A stretch of 64,000 bases of DNA from Bisporella sp. PMI_857. Lineage: Eukaryota; Ascomycota; Leotiomycetes; Helotiales; Helotiaceae. The position numbers and the translations under genes were made by a program. The stretch lies in contig JAJSPD010000017.1 of assembly GCA_021307315.1 (NCBI GenBank), positions 496,001 through 560,000 of the forward strand. The letters are read 5' to 3'. Positions 1-10,652 of the stretch are shown piece after piece; within the stretch, counting starts at the first letter, position 1; the number at the start of each line of letters is the position of its first letter. The notes under the pieces are model-generated. The model was not told the DNA's origin. It was given only the letters and a program-made list of their open reading frames with translations, and made no database searches.

Positions 1-1552
1 CTTAGCTCCTGAAGGCTTAGCTCTTGATGCCCATCGTTTGGTGCATCTAGCAACACGGAACTGGCTCCGGAAAGAAGAATTGCTTATTCAATGGACTGAA
101 AAAGCAGTAGGGCGATTAGCGGACGTGATGCCGGATAATAAGAACCAGAATAGAAGCATCTGGAGAAGATATCTAGTCCATGCTCGTTACGCTCTAGACT
201 CTCGACTGATTGACCAGGATGGAAAAAGAAGGATCGATTTGGCGTGGAAGGTCGGAAATTGTCTTGATAGCGATGGACGGTGGAAGGAGGCCGAGACTTT
301 ACTTGTACAAGTAATAAAATTTCGAAAGACGGTCCTCGGCGAAGAGCACCCTGATACCCTCTGGAGCATGAACAACCTCGCTGGTCTCTTTCACCGCCAG
401 GGCAAGTACGAGGCTGCCGAGCTGCTCCACAAAGAGACGCTGCGGCTGAGAAAGAAAGTCCTCGGCGAAGAGCATCCTGATACTCTCGGGAGTATGAACA
501 ACCTCGCTTATCTCTTTCACCGCCAGGGCAAGTACGAGGCTGCCGAGCCGCTTTACAAAGAAACGCTGCGGCTGAGAAAGAAAGTCCTCGGCGAAGAGCA
601 CTCTGACACTCTCGCGAGCATGAACAACCTCGCTTATCTCTTTCACCGCCAGGGCAAGTACGAGGCGGCCGAGCCGCTCTTCAAAGAGACGCGGCGGCTA
701 TTCAAAAAAGTCCTCGGCGAAGAGCACCCTGACACTCTCGCGAGCATGAACAATCTCGCTTGTTTCTTTCACCGCCAGGGCAAGTACGAGGCGGCCGAGC
801 CGCTCCACAAAGAAACGCTGCGGCTGAGAAAGAAAGTCCTCGGCGAAGAGCACCCTGATACCCTCACAAGCATAACCAACCTCGCTGTTCTCTTTCATAG
901 CCAGGGCAAGTACGAGGCGGCCGAGCCGCTCTTCAAAAAGACGCGGCGGCTATTCCAAAAAGTACGAGGCGAAGAGCACCCTGATACCCTCGCGAGCATG
1001 AACAATCTCGCTTATCTCTTTTACCGCCAGGGCAAGTACGAGGCGGCCGAGCCGCTCTACAAAGAAACGCTGCGGCTGAGAAAGAAAGTCCTCGGCGAAG
1101 AGCACCCTGATACCCTCGGAAGCATGAACAACCTCGCTAGTCTTTTTCACCGCCAGAGCAAGTACGAAGCGGCCGAGCTGCTCCACAAAAAAACGCTGCA
1201 GCTAAGAAAAAAAGTTCTCAGTGAAGAGCACCCTGATACTCTCGAAAGCATGAACAACCTCGCTAGTCTTTTTAACAGCCAAAACAAGTACAAAGCAGCC
1301 GAGCCGCTTTACAAAGAGACACTGCGGCTGAGAAAGAAAGTTCTTGGCGAAGAGCATCCTGATACTTTCGAGAGCATGAACAACCTCGCTAGTCTCTTTG
1401 ACAGCCAGGGCAAGTATGAGGCGGCCGAGCCGCTCTACAAAGAGACACTGCGGCTGAGAAAGAAAGTCCTCGGCGAAGAGCACCCTGACACCCTCATGAG
1501 CATGAACAGCCTCGCTGGTGTACAAGGTGGCCGAGCTCAATTATCCTTGTAA
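1..1552 (+). CDS. C-terminal part of a STAND/NLR-type protein with TPR (kinesin-light-chain-like) repeats; 5' end outside window
   Basis: The frame is open from base 2, and codons before the first candidate start continue the protein, so the gene begins left of the window. Residues near the start (a LDAHRLVHLATRNWL segment, then a helical stretch ending in RYLVHARYAL) match the linker that follows the NB-ARC domain in fungal NB-ARC-TPR proteins. Then come nine full 42-residue units and a partial tenth, each with the core GEEHPDTL..MNNLA..F..QGKYEAAE. Such proteins act as intracellular signalling or non-self-recognition receptors in fungi, the TPRs sensing ligand; that role is inferred from the family. 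The nucleotide-binding and effector domains are not visible here. The tenth repeat carries an internal deletion that shifts the frame, and the ORF stops soon after, so the C terminus may be truncated. Opposite-strand ORFs across the repeats are shadows. Confidence 0.85.
   Translation, partial: LAPEGLALDAHRLVHLATRNWLRKEELLIQWTEKAVGRLADVMPDNKNQNRSIWRRYLVHARYALDSRLIDQDGKRRIDLAWKVGNCLDSDGRWKEAETLLVQVIKFRKTVLGEEHPDTLWSMNNLAGLFHRQGKYEAAELLHKETLRLRKKVLGEEHPDTLGSMNNLAYLFHRQGKYEAAEPLYKETLRLRKKVLGEEHSDTLASMNNLAYLFHRQGKYEAAEPLFKETRRLFKKVLGEEHPDTLASMNNLACFFHRQGKYEAAEPLHKETLRLRKKVLGEEHPDTLTSITNLAVLFHSQGKYEAAEPLFKKTRRLFQKVRGEEHPDTLASMNNLAYLFYRQGKYEAAEPLYKETLRLRKKVLGEEHPDTLGSMNNLASLFHRQSKYEAAELLHKKTLQLRKKVLSEEHPDTLESMNNLASLFNSQNKYKAAEPLYKETLRLRKKVLGEEHPDTFESMNNLASLFDSQGKYEAAEPLYKETLRLRKKVLGEEHPDTLMSMNSLAGVQGGRAQLSL
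320..1535 (+). repeat. Tandem coding repeat, 126-bp unit, about 9.5 copies
   Basis: The block repeats every 126 bp, with long identical stretches such as aaagtcctcggcgaagagca. A two-unit (252-bp) higher-order pattern is visible. Units 3-4 and 5-6 share the variant block giving EPLFK(E/K)TRRLF at the unit boundary, and it is absent from the other units. The similarity exceeds what the TPR fold needs and points to recent duplication or homogenisation. Confidence 0.9.
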
Positions 1553-2518
1553 AGACGATTTAGCTCTATGAATCTTGTATTATATATTTTTTATAACTTT
1601 GATAGAGAGGGCTTGGGGAAGTCAGTGTTAATATACTTCTTCAATACTTTACTTGCCTTAAAAACTGATTTCTAAGTATATATATTACAGTCTCGAGATT
1701 ATTCTAGAAGGGTCGCACAAATGCACTAGCCTAATTGTATTTGGCCAAATAGAAAAGAAAAATCGGAAGTCGGAAGTTTGTCGCAACAGAAGCATTGTTA
1801 GCTGCGCACAGCGCCACCTTTTGCTCTGAGGATGTCGGGAAACAGGAATTTTCCGGCAAGGTACACACAGCCACATATTTAGCAGCTATAGATTTATTAC
1901 CTAAAAATACAAACCGTTTTACCGAGATTACTGTAATACATAACGCAGCGACCAGGATCCTTGCTCGCTTGATTAGAGGAGGTATCAGCCCGTGTAACAA
2001 CGTCGTATATAACATAGCGCGCCCCAGCCGCCACAAGATTGACAATAGCTTTTTAGTATTATAATAAATCTTGGATATCTATATCTGATCGTTTTATGAG
2101 TTTAAAGGGTGAAAAGGCTTAATAGTGGTGTTACGAGTCGAAAGAGTCTATTATAGTGGCAAAAGAAGCTCTCTGTAAATTCAAAAAGAGCGGCGACAAC
2201 GCGATAATAATTTTCGGAGTTAATAGGTCAGGAGTGTTCGAAAAAGGTATATAATACAACTGAAATAAAAATGAATAGAATTTTTAATGGGTTCACAGAT
2301 TTAAAGTCGCTTGAACTCGAAGTACCTACGGCTTGTCTCGTTACAGGGCGTCTCGGGACGCAGGGACAGTCGTTACAAGACTTTCCTATTGACATAAAAG
2401 AGAGGAGACGATCCATTCTTCGAAAACTGATCAGACCTAACAACGCTCCAAACCCCCGATTAATGCAACGCCATCCGAATTTCCCCAATAATTTTTATAC
2501 ACGACCGTAACTGTTTGT
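1553..2518. other. AT-rich spacer, no supported gene
   Basis: This stretch is rich in A/T and TpA, especially 1560-1700 and 2040-2280. Short frames exist on both strands (for example 1795-2064 plus), but none has splice context or a family I recognise. The right end probably includes the 3' UTR of the minus-strand gene that ends at 2519. A decayed transposon is possible but not shown. Confidence 0.5.
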
Positions 2519-3606
2519 TTACTTTCGCCGTCCTTGCTGCATCATCAAGATCTGAACCATCCGGATGAAAATGTTCAGGAAGTCCAGCTCTAGACTGATG
2601 CTCTCGTTGACCGCATCCTTCCGAATGAGGCCTCTCTCAGCCATTCGAGCGTGTGCGAGGATCTTTTGAACATCGTAGAGAGTGAAGCCGCCAAAGACCG
2701 CCAATCCACCGTAGAGCCAGATATTCTCGGTGAAAGCAAGAGTGCGCACAGCCGTAGCTGGGAGAACAAGAGGGGCGAGACCAGAAACAGCGACGAGAGC
2801 GACACCAGCAAGCAAAGGTCCACCAAGATAGAGATATTTTTCTTGCTTAGCTGTTGCTCCGACAAATGAGATGGATCCCATCATGGCCACCGTGTAGAGA
2901 CCGGCGCGAGCGATGATTGCGGGTGGTGCCATAAATAAGAGGGGAGCGACAAACGCGGCTTGAGTGACATTGAAAGCAGTCCATAAACCGTACTTCTGAA
3001 TATAGTTGCTTGGGTCAGTAGCTCTGGTGCCCATCATTGTACCAATCGACAAGCCAAGACCACCGATTGCAACAACCCACGGATTCGTTGCCATTAGCCT
3101 GTAAATGAAACCGCTTTGGAACATAGCTCGCGCGGATAGACCAATAATCCCGACTCCCAATCCAGTGTGCAAGAAAGTATCGTTCAAGTATGCTCTCTCA
3201 TACGGTGGCATTCCGCCGTCTTCTCTTGTCTCTCTGTTAAAGACTAAGTTGATAGCGATCAAAGTTCTACGAAGTTGTTAGCATGAGCGTTTGGTTGAGT
3301 TCAGATTCGCAAAGTCCAAGGCCTGAAGACATACCCTCCAAACATTGCCCCTCCTATGAGTAGTTTCTGCGTCAAGTTTCCACGAGCAGCAGGCACAGCC
3401 CCATTCTGTATATACGTCCGCGACTGTTTGAATGCATTCGGAGCTTTGCCCAAGGTTCTTGATTGTGCCGCAGCTCTGGAAGTGAAGAAACTGGCGACGG
3501 GTCTTGCTTGGTGGAAAGATCGTACAGGTGCAGACCTGAAAGCAGATTTTGAAATTGTTGATATGCTTGCTGTGAGCCGCAAGGGCTGTCGTAAGGTAAA
3601 AGCCAT
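2519..3606 (-). CDS. Mitochondrial BAX-inhibitor-1 family protein (GHITM/MICS1-like)
   Basis: Two exons (3606-3335 and 3266-2519) give 339 residues, close to human GHITM (about 345). The 68-bp intron has gtatgt, a perfect tgctaac branch site and a tag end, and splicing yields the continuous LLIGGAMFGGTLIAINLVFN. The first 60 or so residues are rich in Arg, Ser and Ala with no acids at the start, as in a mitochondrial presequence. Residues from about 115 onward hold about seven hydrophobic segments. The C-terminal part keeps the family signatures LYDVQKIL and ELDFLNIFIRMVQIL. GHITM-type proteins sit in the inner mitochondrial membrane and have been linked to cristae organisation and Ca2+/H+ transport; the role here is inferred. 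The ATG at 3606 is chosen because the presequence starts there. Confidence 0.9.
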
Positions 3607-5817
3607 TCTCGGTTGATTGCTTGAGTGTCAGCCTGCAATAGTTGGGATGAAAATGCTTTTGTAGTTCTTGTGGCAAGTGGAGGTTGAAGCTCTGACGTTG
3701 TTCATTCGAGAACTTACTGTCGGAGGAAGCGGAGTTAAGCCAGAGCCGGATTAGCTCAATCTGCTCGCTTAAGGTAACTCCAATCCTCCGCTATGCGAAT
3801 TACTCACTAGATATCTCGGCAGTTTTCAACAGACTTCAAGCAAATTAACTCTTATGACTACAAAGCAAAAGTCTTGATCATATCCTTTTCCTAACAGACT
3901 CCAGAGCAAAATAACTGAAGTTACCTTTCGATCAGCTAAGATGACCTAGTGACATCATATAGAAAGGATGTATATCTTCAGATTCGCGAGCCGGGTTTCT
4001 CAATTGCTGCGAAATAGTTTTCATCTTCGTAGACCTAGCATATATTTCTTCACATGCTGTATAAGTTGGGAAGTATCTCCTTTTCTTTTTGAGCACACGG
4101 ACGTTTCGTTGTTTCTTTCGATAACGTAGTATTTGGAGGGAACTGGTTTATGTATTGTACGCTTTCGGAGTCAACCGTTACTTTCTGGAAGATAAGTGGC
4201 AGGCTCAGCTTGTCTTTGAGAGAATTTTTTTTTCGCAGCTTCGGCGAACATTCAAGAGGTCGTTGGACATTTGACAAGGAGGGCGGGCTATCAGCTAGAC
4301 TATGTGGGTGGCAGCAAAGAGGTGTATGACTTGCCTTAATTAGCACATCTATTCCACCATACGTGTTATCGTCAGGAAGGACACGACAGGTTGGCTCGGC
4401 ACCAAGCCTCACTCATTAAATTAATTGCATCTCCAAGCCTTGGATCAGATCGAGTGTTTCAGGGCGAGGTTTAACCTGCAGGTTGCGGCCTCCAATGATG
4501 TAGATGGGTGCATCGGTCTGGGATGACTAGAGATGCGAGGATTACTAGGCTGTACACATTTGCATCGAAATGCGCATCTTTTCCTCGTTACTAATCAGCC
4601 TTCTGGCTTGGAACTGCAAATTTACACCCACATCGCACACATAAAGGGCCTTCTGATTGCAAATTTCTCATGCCACATATGTCATTTGTGTCGCACAACC
4701 CCTCGCCCCCCCTTGGACATAATTGTAACCCAAGATTTCCTTCAACACTCAAGCATTTCGAATACCGGACTCCACCAAGATTCGGTAGCTCAGGTTAAAG
4801 AGATTTAGCCCTAATGATTGGGCACAATTTGATGACCTCTGACTTCGCGTGGCTGCCCTGGCAGACTAAAACTGGCAGGTAAGAGGTGCAAGCAGGGCTG
4901 GGGAACGTGGCCTTCTAGAAGTGTTATAGAAGGGCGACATTTGTCGCTTCTGACAGCCACCCCTGAATTGTGGGGGCCCGTTGAGGGAGCTGAATTCCAA
5001 AGATGCAAAAAGGGTGCGTCGTGGTCCAAGATGGGGGGAGGGGGGAGGGGGGAGGGGGGGGTGCCGAAGGATGATGACCGCCCCATACAAAAATGGTTTC
5101 TAAGTACAGTCAATAACCTCCATAGCTTAGAATGCTTTTGTTTCGGACAAAAAAAGTCACTACACTACATGTTTGTTTTCACGGTCCGTGCTAATAAAGT
5201 GCAAATTGAAAAGCATTGTCGCCGCCACAGATTCCGTCATAGCGCATCAGTCAACCCCCCAGCCTCATTGCTTGTCTTGTCAGATAGTGATGTCTCAAGA
5301 TAAACATATCTGAAGATCAATCCCAGTTACCGCTCCGGGCATCACCCTTCTCCCTCGTAAACCCTTGATCCTGCATCGTTTAGCCAACTCCTCATCGTGT
5401 ACAGTACCGTGGGACAAGATTGCCCCTCGTATGAAGGTGAGCTATTGAGCTATCCAACCGAGATGTTCATGGGCTACTCTACACATTGATAATGGAATGC
5501 AAACTAATAACCGGTAGCGAATCGCGCACGATCTTTCGACGCGATATAGCTCAAAACAAAAGAAAGGTCTCCTAGGATTCCTCTAGGTCAGGCATCATAT
5601 TGCGGAAACTGAGGGCGGACGATCATCACCCGAAACACTAAAGCTCGACCCCTCGTTCCCTTTGCCAAAGTTAAGGAGAAATCGCACACAATCAAACTTT
5701 CGGAATATCCGCAGACCTGGCCCATCATCTGGCAGGCCCAACGGCGCAACGGCCGACAGGCCGTGAAATCCTTTTATGAGAGCTGGTCGTGAGTCCTGAG
5801 CATCTACATCAATCACA
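3607..5817. other. 2.2-kb spacer, no supported gene
   Basis: It includes the upstream region of the GHITM-like gene and of the CNB/F-box gene. Minus-strand frames between about 4050 and 4520 look protein-like in two different frames (for example 4050-4412 and a stretch around 4440-4515), but I could not join them with convincing splice sites or recognise a family. A G-rich tract lies at 5031-5062. Confidence 0.45.
5031..5062 (+). repeat. Polypurine G-run tract (G-quadruplex type)
   Basis: Four runs of six to eight guanines are separated by single adenines, which fits the G3+N1-7 quadruplex pattern four times over. It lies about 760 bp upstream of the CNB/F-box gene. It could also be simple-sequence slippage. 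Confidence 0.7.
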
Positions 5818-8778
5818 ATGCGCCGAAGCCGAGGCGGCGGTTCGCCCTTCAGAGGGAATGGCGCACCAATCCCAGACTCGTTGTCGCTGATCAGATCCTT
5901 TAATATTGAGACGAACCCTACCCGCCCAGTGCGGCCATCTCCATTGACCGCCTCAATGATACCAGATATGCCGCTTGACCTTGTTGATCGCATACGATCC
6001 TTCCCGCTCTTCCTCTCCGCGCCGGACACCTTCCTAGCTGCTATCGGCAAACATCTGCGACCACAAGTTCATGCATCCCACGACCATATATTAACGGAAG
6101 GAGATGATGCAAAGGCGATGTACTGGCTGGTTAGAGGAGCGGTGGCGGTCACTTCGCGAGATGGAGAAGCTACATATGCGGAGCTCAGACCGGGAGCATT
6201 CTTTGGAGAGATTGGCATTCTAATGGATGTACCTCGGACAGCGACAATTATCGCAAGGACAAAATGCCTGCTGGTGGTGCTGAAGAAGGAGGATTTGCGA
6301 GCAGAGCTGCCAAACTTCCCAGACATGGAGCGGGCTATCATGGATGAAGCGCAAGAACGATTGACCATTCTAAACAAGAAAAGAAAGGAGAGTGGTCGAG
6401 GCCCAAAGGTTGTGCTGCCCTCCAGAGGCAATGTGGCGCGCGAGCCTGTGCCAGGAGAAGTCTCTAGAGGGGATAGTGGAGTTATCGATGGCGGGATAGT
6501 GATCAATACTAAAAAGAGAAAGTCTCCAAGTCCTCAACACATTGAAGATCCTTCCGCTGGGAGCGCCTTGGGAAGTGGGTTTGTCAATGTCAGAAAGACA
6601 CTCAAAGACCTACCACTATTCGCGACTCTACCCCCTGAGATTCTTCATTTCCTTGGACTGAGCGCACAACCAAAAACATACCCACCTTTCACAGATATTA
6701 TCGTTCAAGGGTCTCCTGGGAATGAGATATATTTCATTGTGCGTGGCGAGGCTGAGGTAATCCATGAGAGTACAAATGGGCAAATTCACAACCAGTCTGT
6801 ACGTGGATCGTACATTCGACCAAGATTGAAGCAAGGTCAGTACTTTGGAGAGGTCGCAAGTTTAGCATTAGCTCCCAGGAGGACAGCTACAGTGCGATCT
6901 ATAACGACAGTTGAATGCTTGATGATTAGCGGGCAAGTCCTTGAAGAGCTGTGGAGGCGTTGCTCTCCAGATATCAGGCGTCAGGTCGAAGCCACAGCAA
7001 AAACGAGGATTGCAAAGCCGGATGAGGATGTGGTAATGTCTGATGTTAATGATACGCCATCGATCAAAAGATTGGAGATCCAAGATCGTGCTTCGGCACC
7101 ACTAAATGCGTTACCACAAGTCACGTTCACTCCTTCCAAACCAGCAAGTCCCCATAAGCCTAGCCGAGCTGAGGATAAGGAGGTTATCGAGCCTCTAGAC
7201 CCAGATCCATTCTTGAGTGTAGATATGGACAATATGAGGACAAGATCTGGGCGACGAGGATCACTTGCCCCACCAGTTCCCGAAACCCCCCCGCCAGAAT
7301 CTCAAAATCAGACTTCTGGACCGCAAACGCGTTCTCGAATACAAACGCCACCTCCCAAAAGCAGTCATGCCATTACACCTCCAGACTCAAGCTTCCGCCC
7401 TAAGCGGCCAAAGATCGTGTCTAGGCACCCGAGCCAGTACAACAAGGGCAGACTCCCAGACGGCATCCTCATCATTATCTTCTCGTACCTTGATATTTAT
7501 CAGTTAATGCGCCTACGCGCTATTTCTCTGCACTGGTCTAAACTCCTTACTACCTCGCCAGAAGTCTGCCAGAACCTTGATCTCTCAGTCTTCAACCGCG
7601 TTGTGACGAACAAAGCCCTCATCGACGTTATCTCTCCCTTTGTAGGAAGACGAGCTCATACAATCGACATATCCAACTGTTTCCACTTGACAGACGAAGG
7701 ATTTGCTGCCTTATCCGCGCAGTGTGGTCCCAACGTGAAGTGCTGGAAAATGAAGTCCGTTTGGGACATCTCTGCAAACGCTGTTCTCGAGATGGCCAAC
7801 AGCGCCAAACAGCTCGAGGAAATTGACCTCTCCAACTGCAGAAAAGTTTCCGACAACCTCCTTGCCCGTATCGCAGGTTGGGTGGTCACTGAACCCAACA
7901 CACCACAGCAGCTCCGACAGCAGCATGCTAAACATCAGCAGATGATCCCGCCTGTTGGGACTGTCGTTGGATGTCCACAGCTGAAAAGGCTTACGCTTTC
8001 GTATTGTAAACATGTCACAGATAGATCGATGGCACATCTAGCGGTACATGCCCATGCGAGGTTAGAAAGCATTGATCTTACACGCTGCACGACAATCACT
8101 GATGGCGGATTTCAACACTGGAGTATCTATAAGTTTGCGAGGTTGGAGAGACTTATATTGGCTGATTGCACATATCTGACTGACAATGCGATTGTGTATC
8201 TGACTAACGCGGCGAAGGGACTCAAGGAGCTGGACTTGGTAGGTTTACCGCTTTCGTTGTTGTGTGTTTCCATTCTCAATGTATCAGAACAAAAGTAGAT
8301 GCGATGTGTCAATATTGCGCATCATATAGGACGTGTCCTAGATCGGTCATCGCAATCGCTCAGCTTTTGCCTTACTCGCCCCTCATTATTCAGTACTAAT
8401 ATCCGCCTATAGTCCTTTTGCTGCGCCCTCTCCGACACAGCAACCGAGGTACTCTCCCTTGGCTGCCCTTCCCTCGTCTCTCTCCGCCTTAGTTTCTGCG
8501 GATCAGCAGTCTCTGACTCCTCCCTCCGCTCCATCGGTCTACATCTTCTCGAACTACGTGAACTTTCCGTGCGCGGATGCGTCCGAGTGACCGGTGTTGG
8601 CGTGGAGGCAGTGGTCGAAGGTTGTAGGAAATTAGAGATGTTCGACGTGAGCCAGTGCAAGAATCTGCAACGATGGCTGGACGGAGGCGGGGAGGAAAAG
8701 AGTCGACGGGTTTATGGAAGGCGAAAGTTGAGGTTTGAGACGAGGAAGGGGAGTGGACCAGAAGCGGGGCTGCGGTAG
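5818..8778 (+). CDS. Protein with two cyclic-nucleotide-binding domains, F-box and leucine-rich repeats
   Basis: Exons 5818-8238 and 8413-8778 (intron gtaggt, tactaat branch, tatag end) give 928 residues. Order: CNB domain 1 (about 62-160), a linker with the basic KKRK segment (about 232), CNB domain 2 (about 265-385), a Ser/Pro-rich disordered region with TPPP motifs (390-540), an F-box (about 544-590) and AMN1-type LRRs to about 900. Splicing restores the LRR phase (ELDL|SFCCALSD). Both CNB domains keep the phosphate-binding-cassette residues: F129-G-E131 with R140, and F343-G-E345 with R354/R355 before TAT. F-box/LRR proteins recruit substrates to SCF ubiquitin ligases through Skp1. Control of such a ligase by cAMP or cGMP is an inference. 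The domain combination is fungal; I do not know a named orthologue. It ends in a basic tail after LRR residues. Confidence 0.88.
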
Positions 8779-10652
8779 GAGGCGCATTTGAGGGTACAGA
8801 ATACGGCGAGGCCGTGTGAAACGGATTTGATGGATTTCTATGGCAGTGGTGACTCTGGGGATGGCGGAGGCATAGTTTAAGATGGTCTGCATATACTGGC
8901 ATCTAATGTAAAGATTTGAGCAAGTATCTAATGACTGTATGAATGGGGGGGGGAGAGGTATCTGGCGAGCATTACCAAGAGGCGTTCCGTTTTGGAGATA
9001 TCCTAGGATAGATAGAAGTGGATCACTTTGAATCGAGTAGTTTTATATGTTCCGCGTCACATTATTAGTCATGCATCCATTCATCTATGATATTGTGGTG
9101 TCTTTCAGAGTCTCAGGCCAACCTCTAATAATTCGTTCCTCTGGCTTATATGTTACTATTGTATATATTCTTAACGTGATTATCCTTTGTGAAAATAAAA
9201 TGAAAGGCGAAAGTAATAAAATGTATAATGAGCAGTGCGAAGCAGCCCAAACGTGGCAATCAAGGCAGATACTAACCCTCATGAATCCCCTATATTTTCC
9301 CTCCATTAGCCTCTCTTACAGCGGGCGGCGACGGCCTAGAACTCAAGCAATGGTCGAGAAGGACTCAAGTGCTACCCGCTCGAACGGCTAGGACAAATTA
9401 TAATACCCATATATCAACCTCGTCGCCTCTTCAGTTCACCATCCTGCAATAACGCTTTCGAAGTATCTCATACCACCTAATGATCCGCCGCCTTCACGCC
9501 TACCCTTTCTGCGCGGTTGTCTCTGTATCCATTGAATCAGCCTGGAGGAAGAGATTGACGTTGGCGCCGGTCAGCCATCTGGAAACGCAACCCCAAGCTC
9601 GCTGGATCACGCGTCGGCTCCGAACGCACGCCCCTTCACCGTCGGTCCTGACCTTCAGCTCGGCTTTTAATATCTCCCGATCTGATGTGCCTTTGCCTTT
9701 GCAGCATTGGGGTCATGGTCCCGAAGGCAGCCAAGGGCGCGCCGTGGGAACATCTGGAAACGAGTTTTGTCGTTGGTGTCAAAAGGGAACTTTCCCTTTT
9801 ATGCTCATCTGCTTCCTGATATAATAATGTTGGCACCACGTTTGGAGATAGGCTTTGGCATCAGCCTCGAAGATTATATCATATGAACCAACCCGTCGAA
9901 CTGATTTTCTCCAGGGACAGAGTGAATGTAAAGATCCTTTATATAAATCTTGAAAGTGATTTTGTGATGGTTCTTCAGTCGCCGCTTTAGTTCATAGTCT
10001 ATTAATGTTAGGGTTTAGTATTGTTAGTATATTTCCTTTCCTCCTTCAAGTATAGCAGTGGCTCGAATTGTATTGTCTCTTAAATTTTTACAATGATTTC
10101 TAATTTCGCAGGTGTAGACTTATTCTGTAGTAGCATGGGCTCACTATTACATCACATTTTGTGAATCAAGATCAAGTTGTAATGTCATAGATTCAAACGC
10201 TAATCCTGGGTGAAGTTTGATTATAAGGACGCCTAACTTACTGGCGGGTATCAAAGTTTCCCGAAAACCATAATTCCAAGACCTAAATTCGGGCAATTCG
10301 TTCCATATATATCTCGACCAGAACTCCATGCAGAGCTAATGAGGCTCCTCGGGTCCCCACCTGAGGCAATGATGATAATACCTGTTTATTCCATGTTAAC
10401 GCCATGCTCGTATGTTCGTCATCTCGGACAAAAATGCTTTGTGTTATATCTCTACCATTGCAAGAAGAGGTAGGCGGAAGCATGATCTTAATCATCTGTA
10501 AGATCAACAACGACCGTGCCGCTACATGAACTATGGAATTAGCAAAATGACTGTACTCAGGACAGGATATGACACAAAGGAAATGGCTTAACAAGACCCA
10601 TGGCGTATATTATGAGATGCCTAAACAATCAATCTCCTGCAATAGGCTTCAC
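8779..10652. other. 1.9-kb spacer, no supported gene
   Basis: Both flanking genes point into this region, which should hold two 3' UTRs. Around 9440-9830 several frames on the plus strand look weakly protein-like, but each is interrupted and none connects by convincing splice sites. I see no gene I can defend. Confidence 0.5.

Noticed and set aside
299..1540. A series of minus-strand ORFs with repeated residues across the TPR array
   Set aside because: They are the antisense reading of the 126-bp repeats and share their period. The plus frame has the TPR signature.
1795..2064. Plus-strand ORF of 89 codons as a transposase or reverse-transcriptase relic
   Set aside because: No catalytic motif, terminal repeats or similarity that I can state, so it is left as AT-rich spacer.
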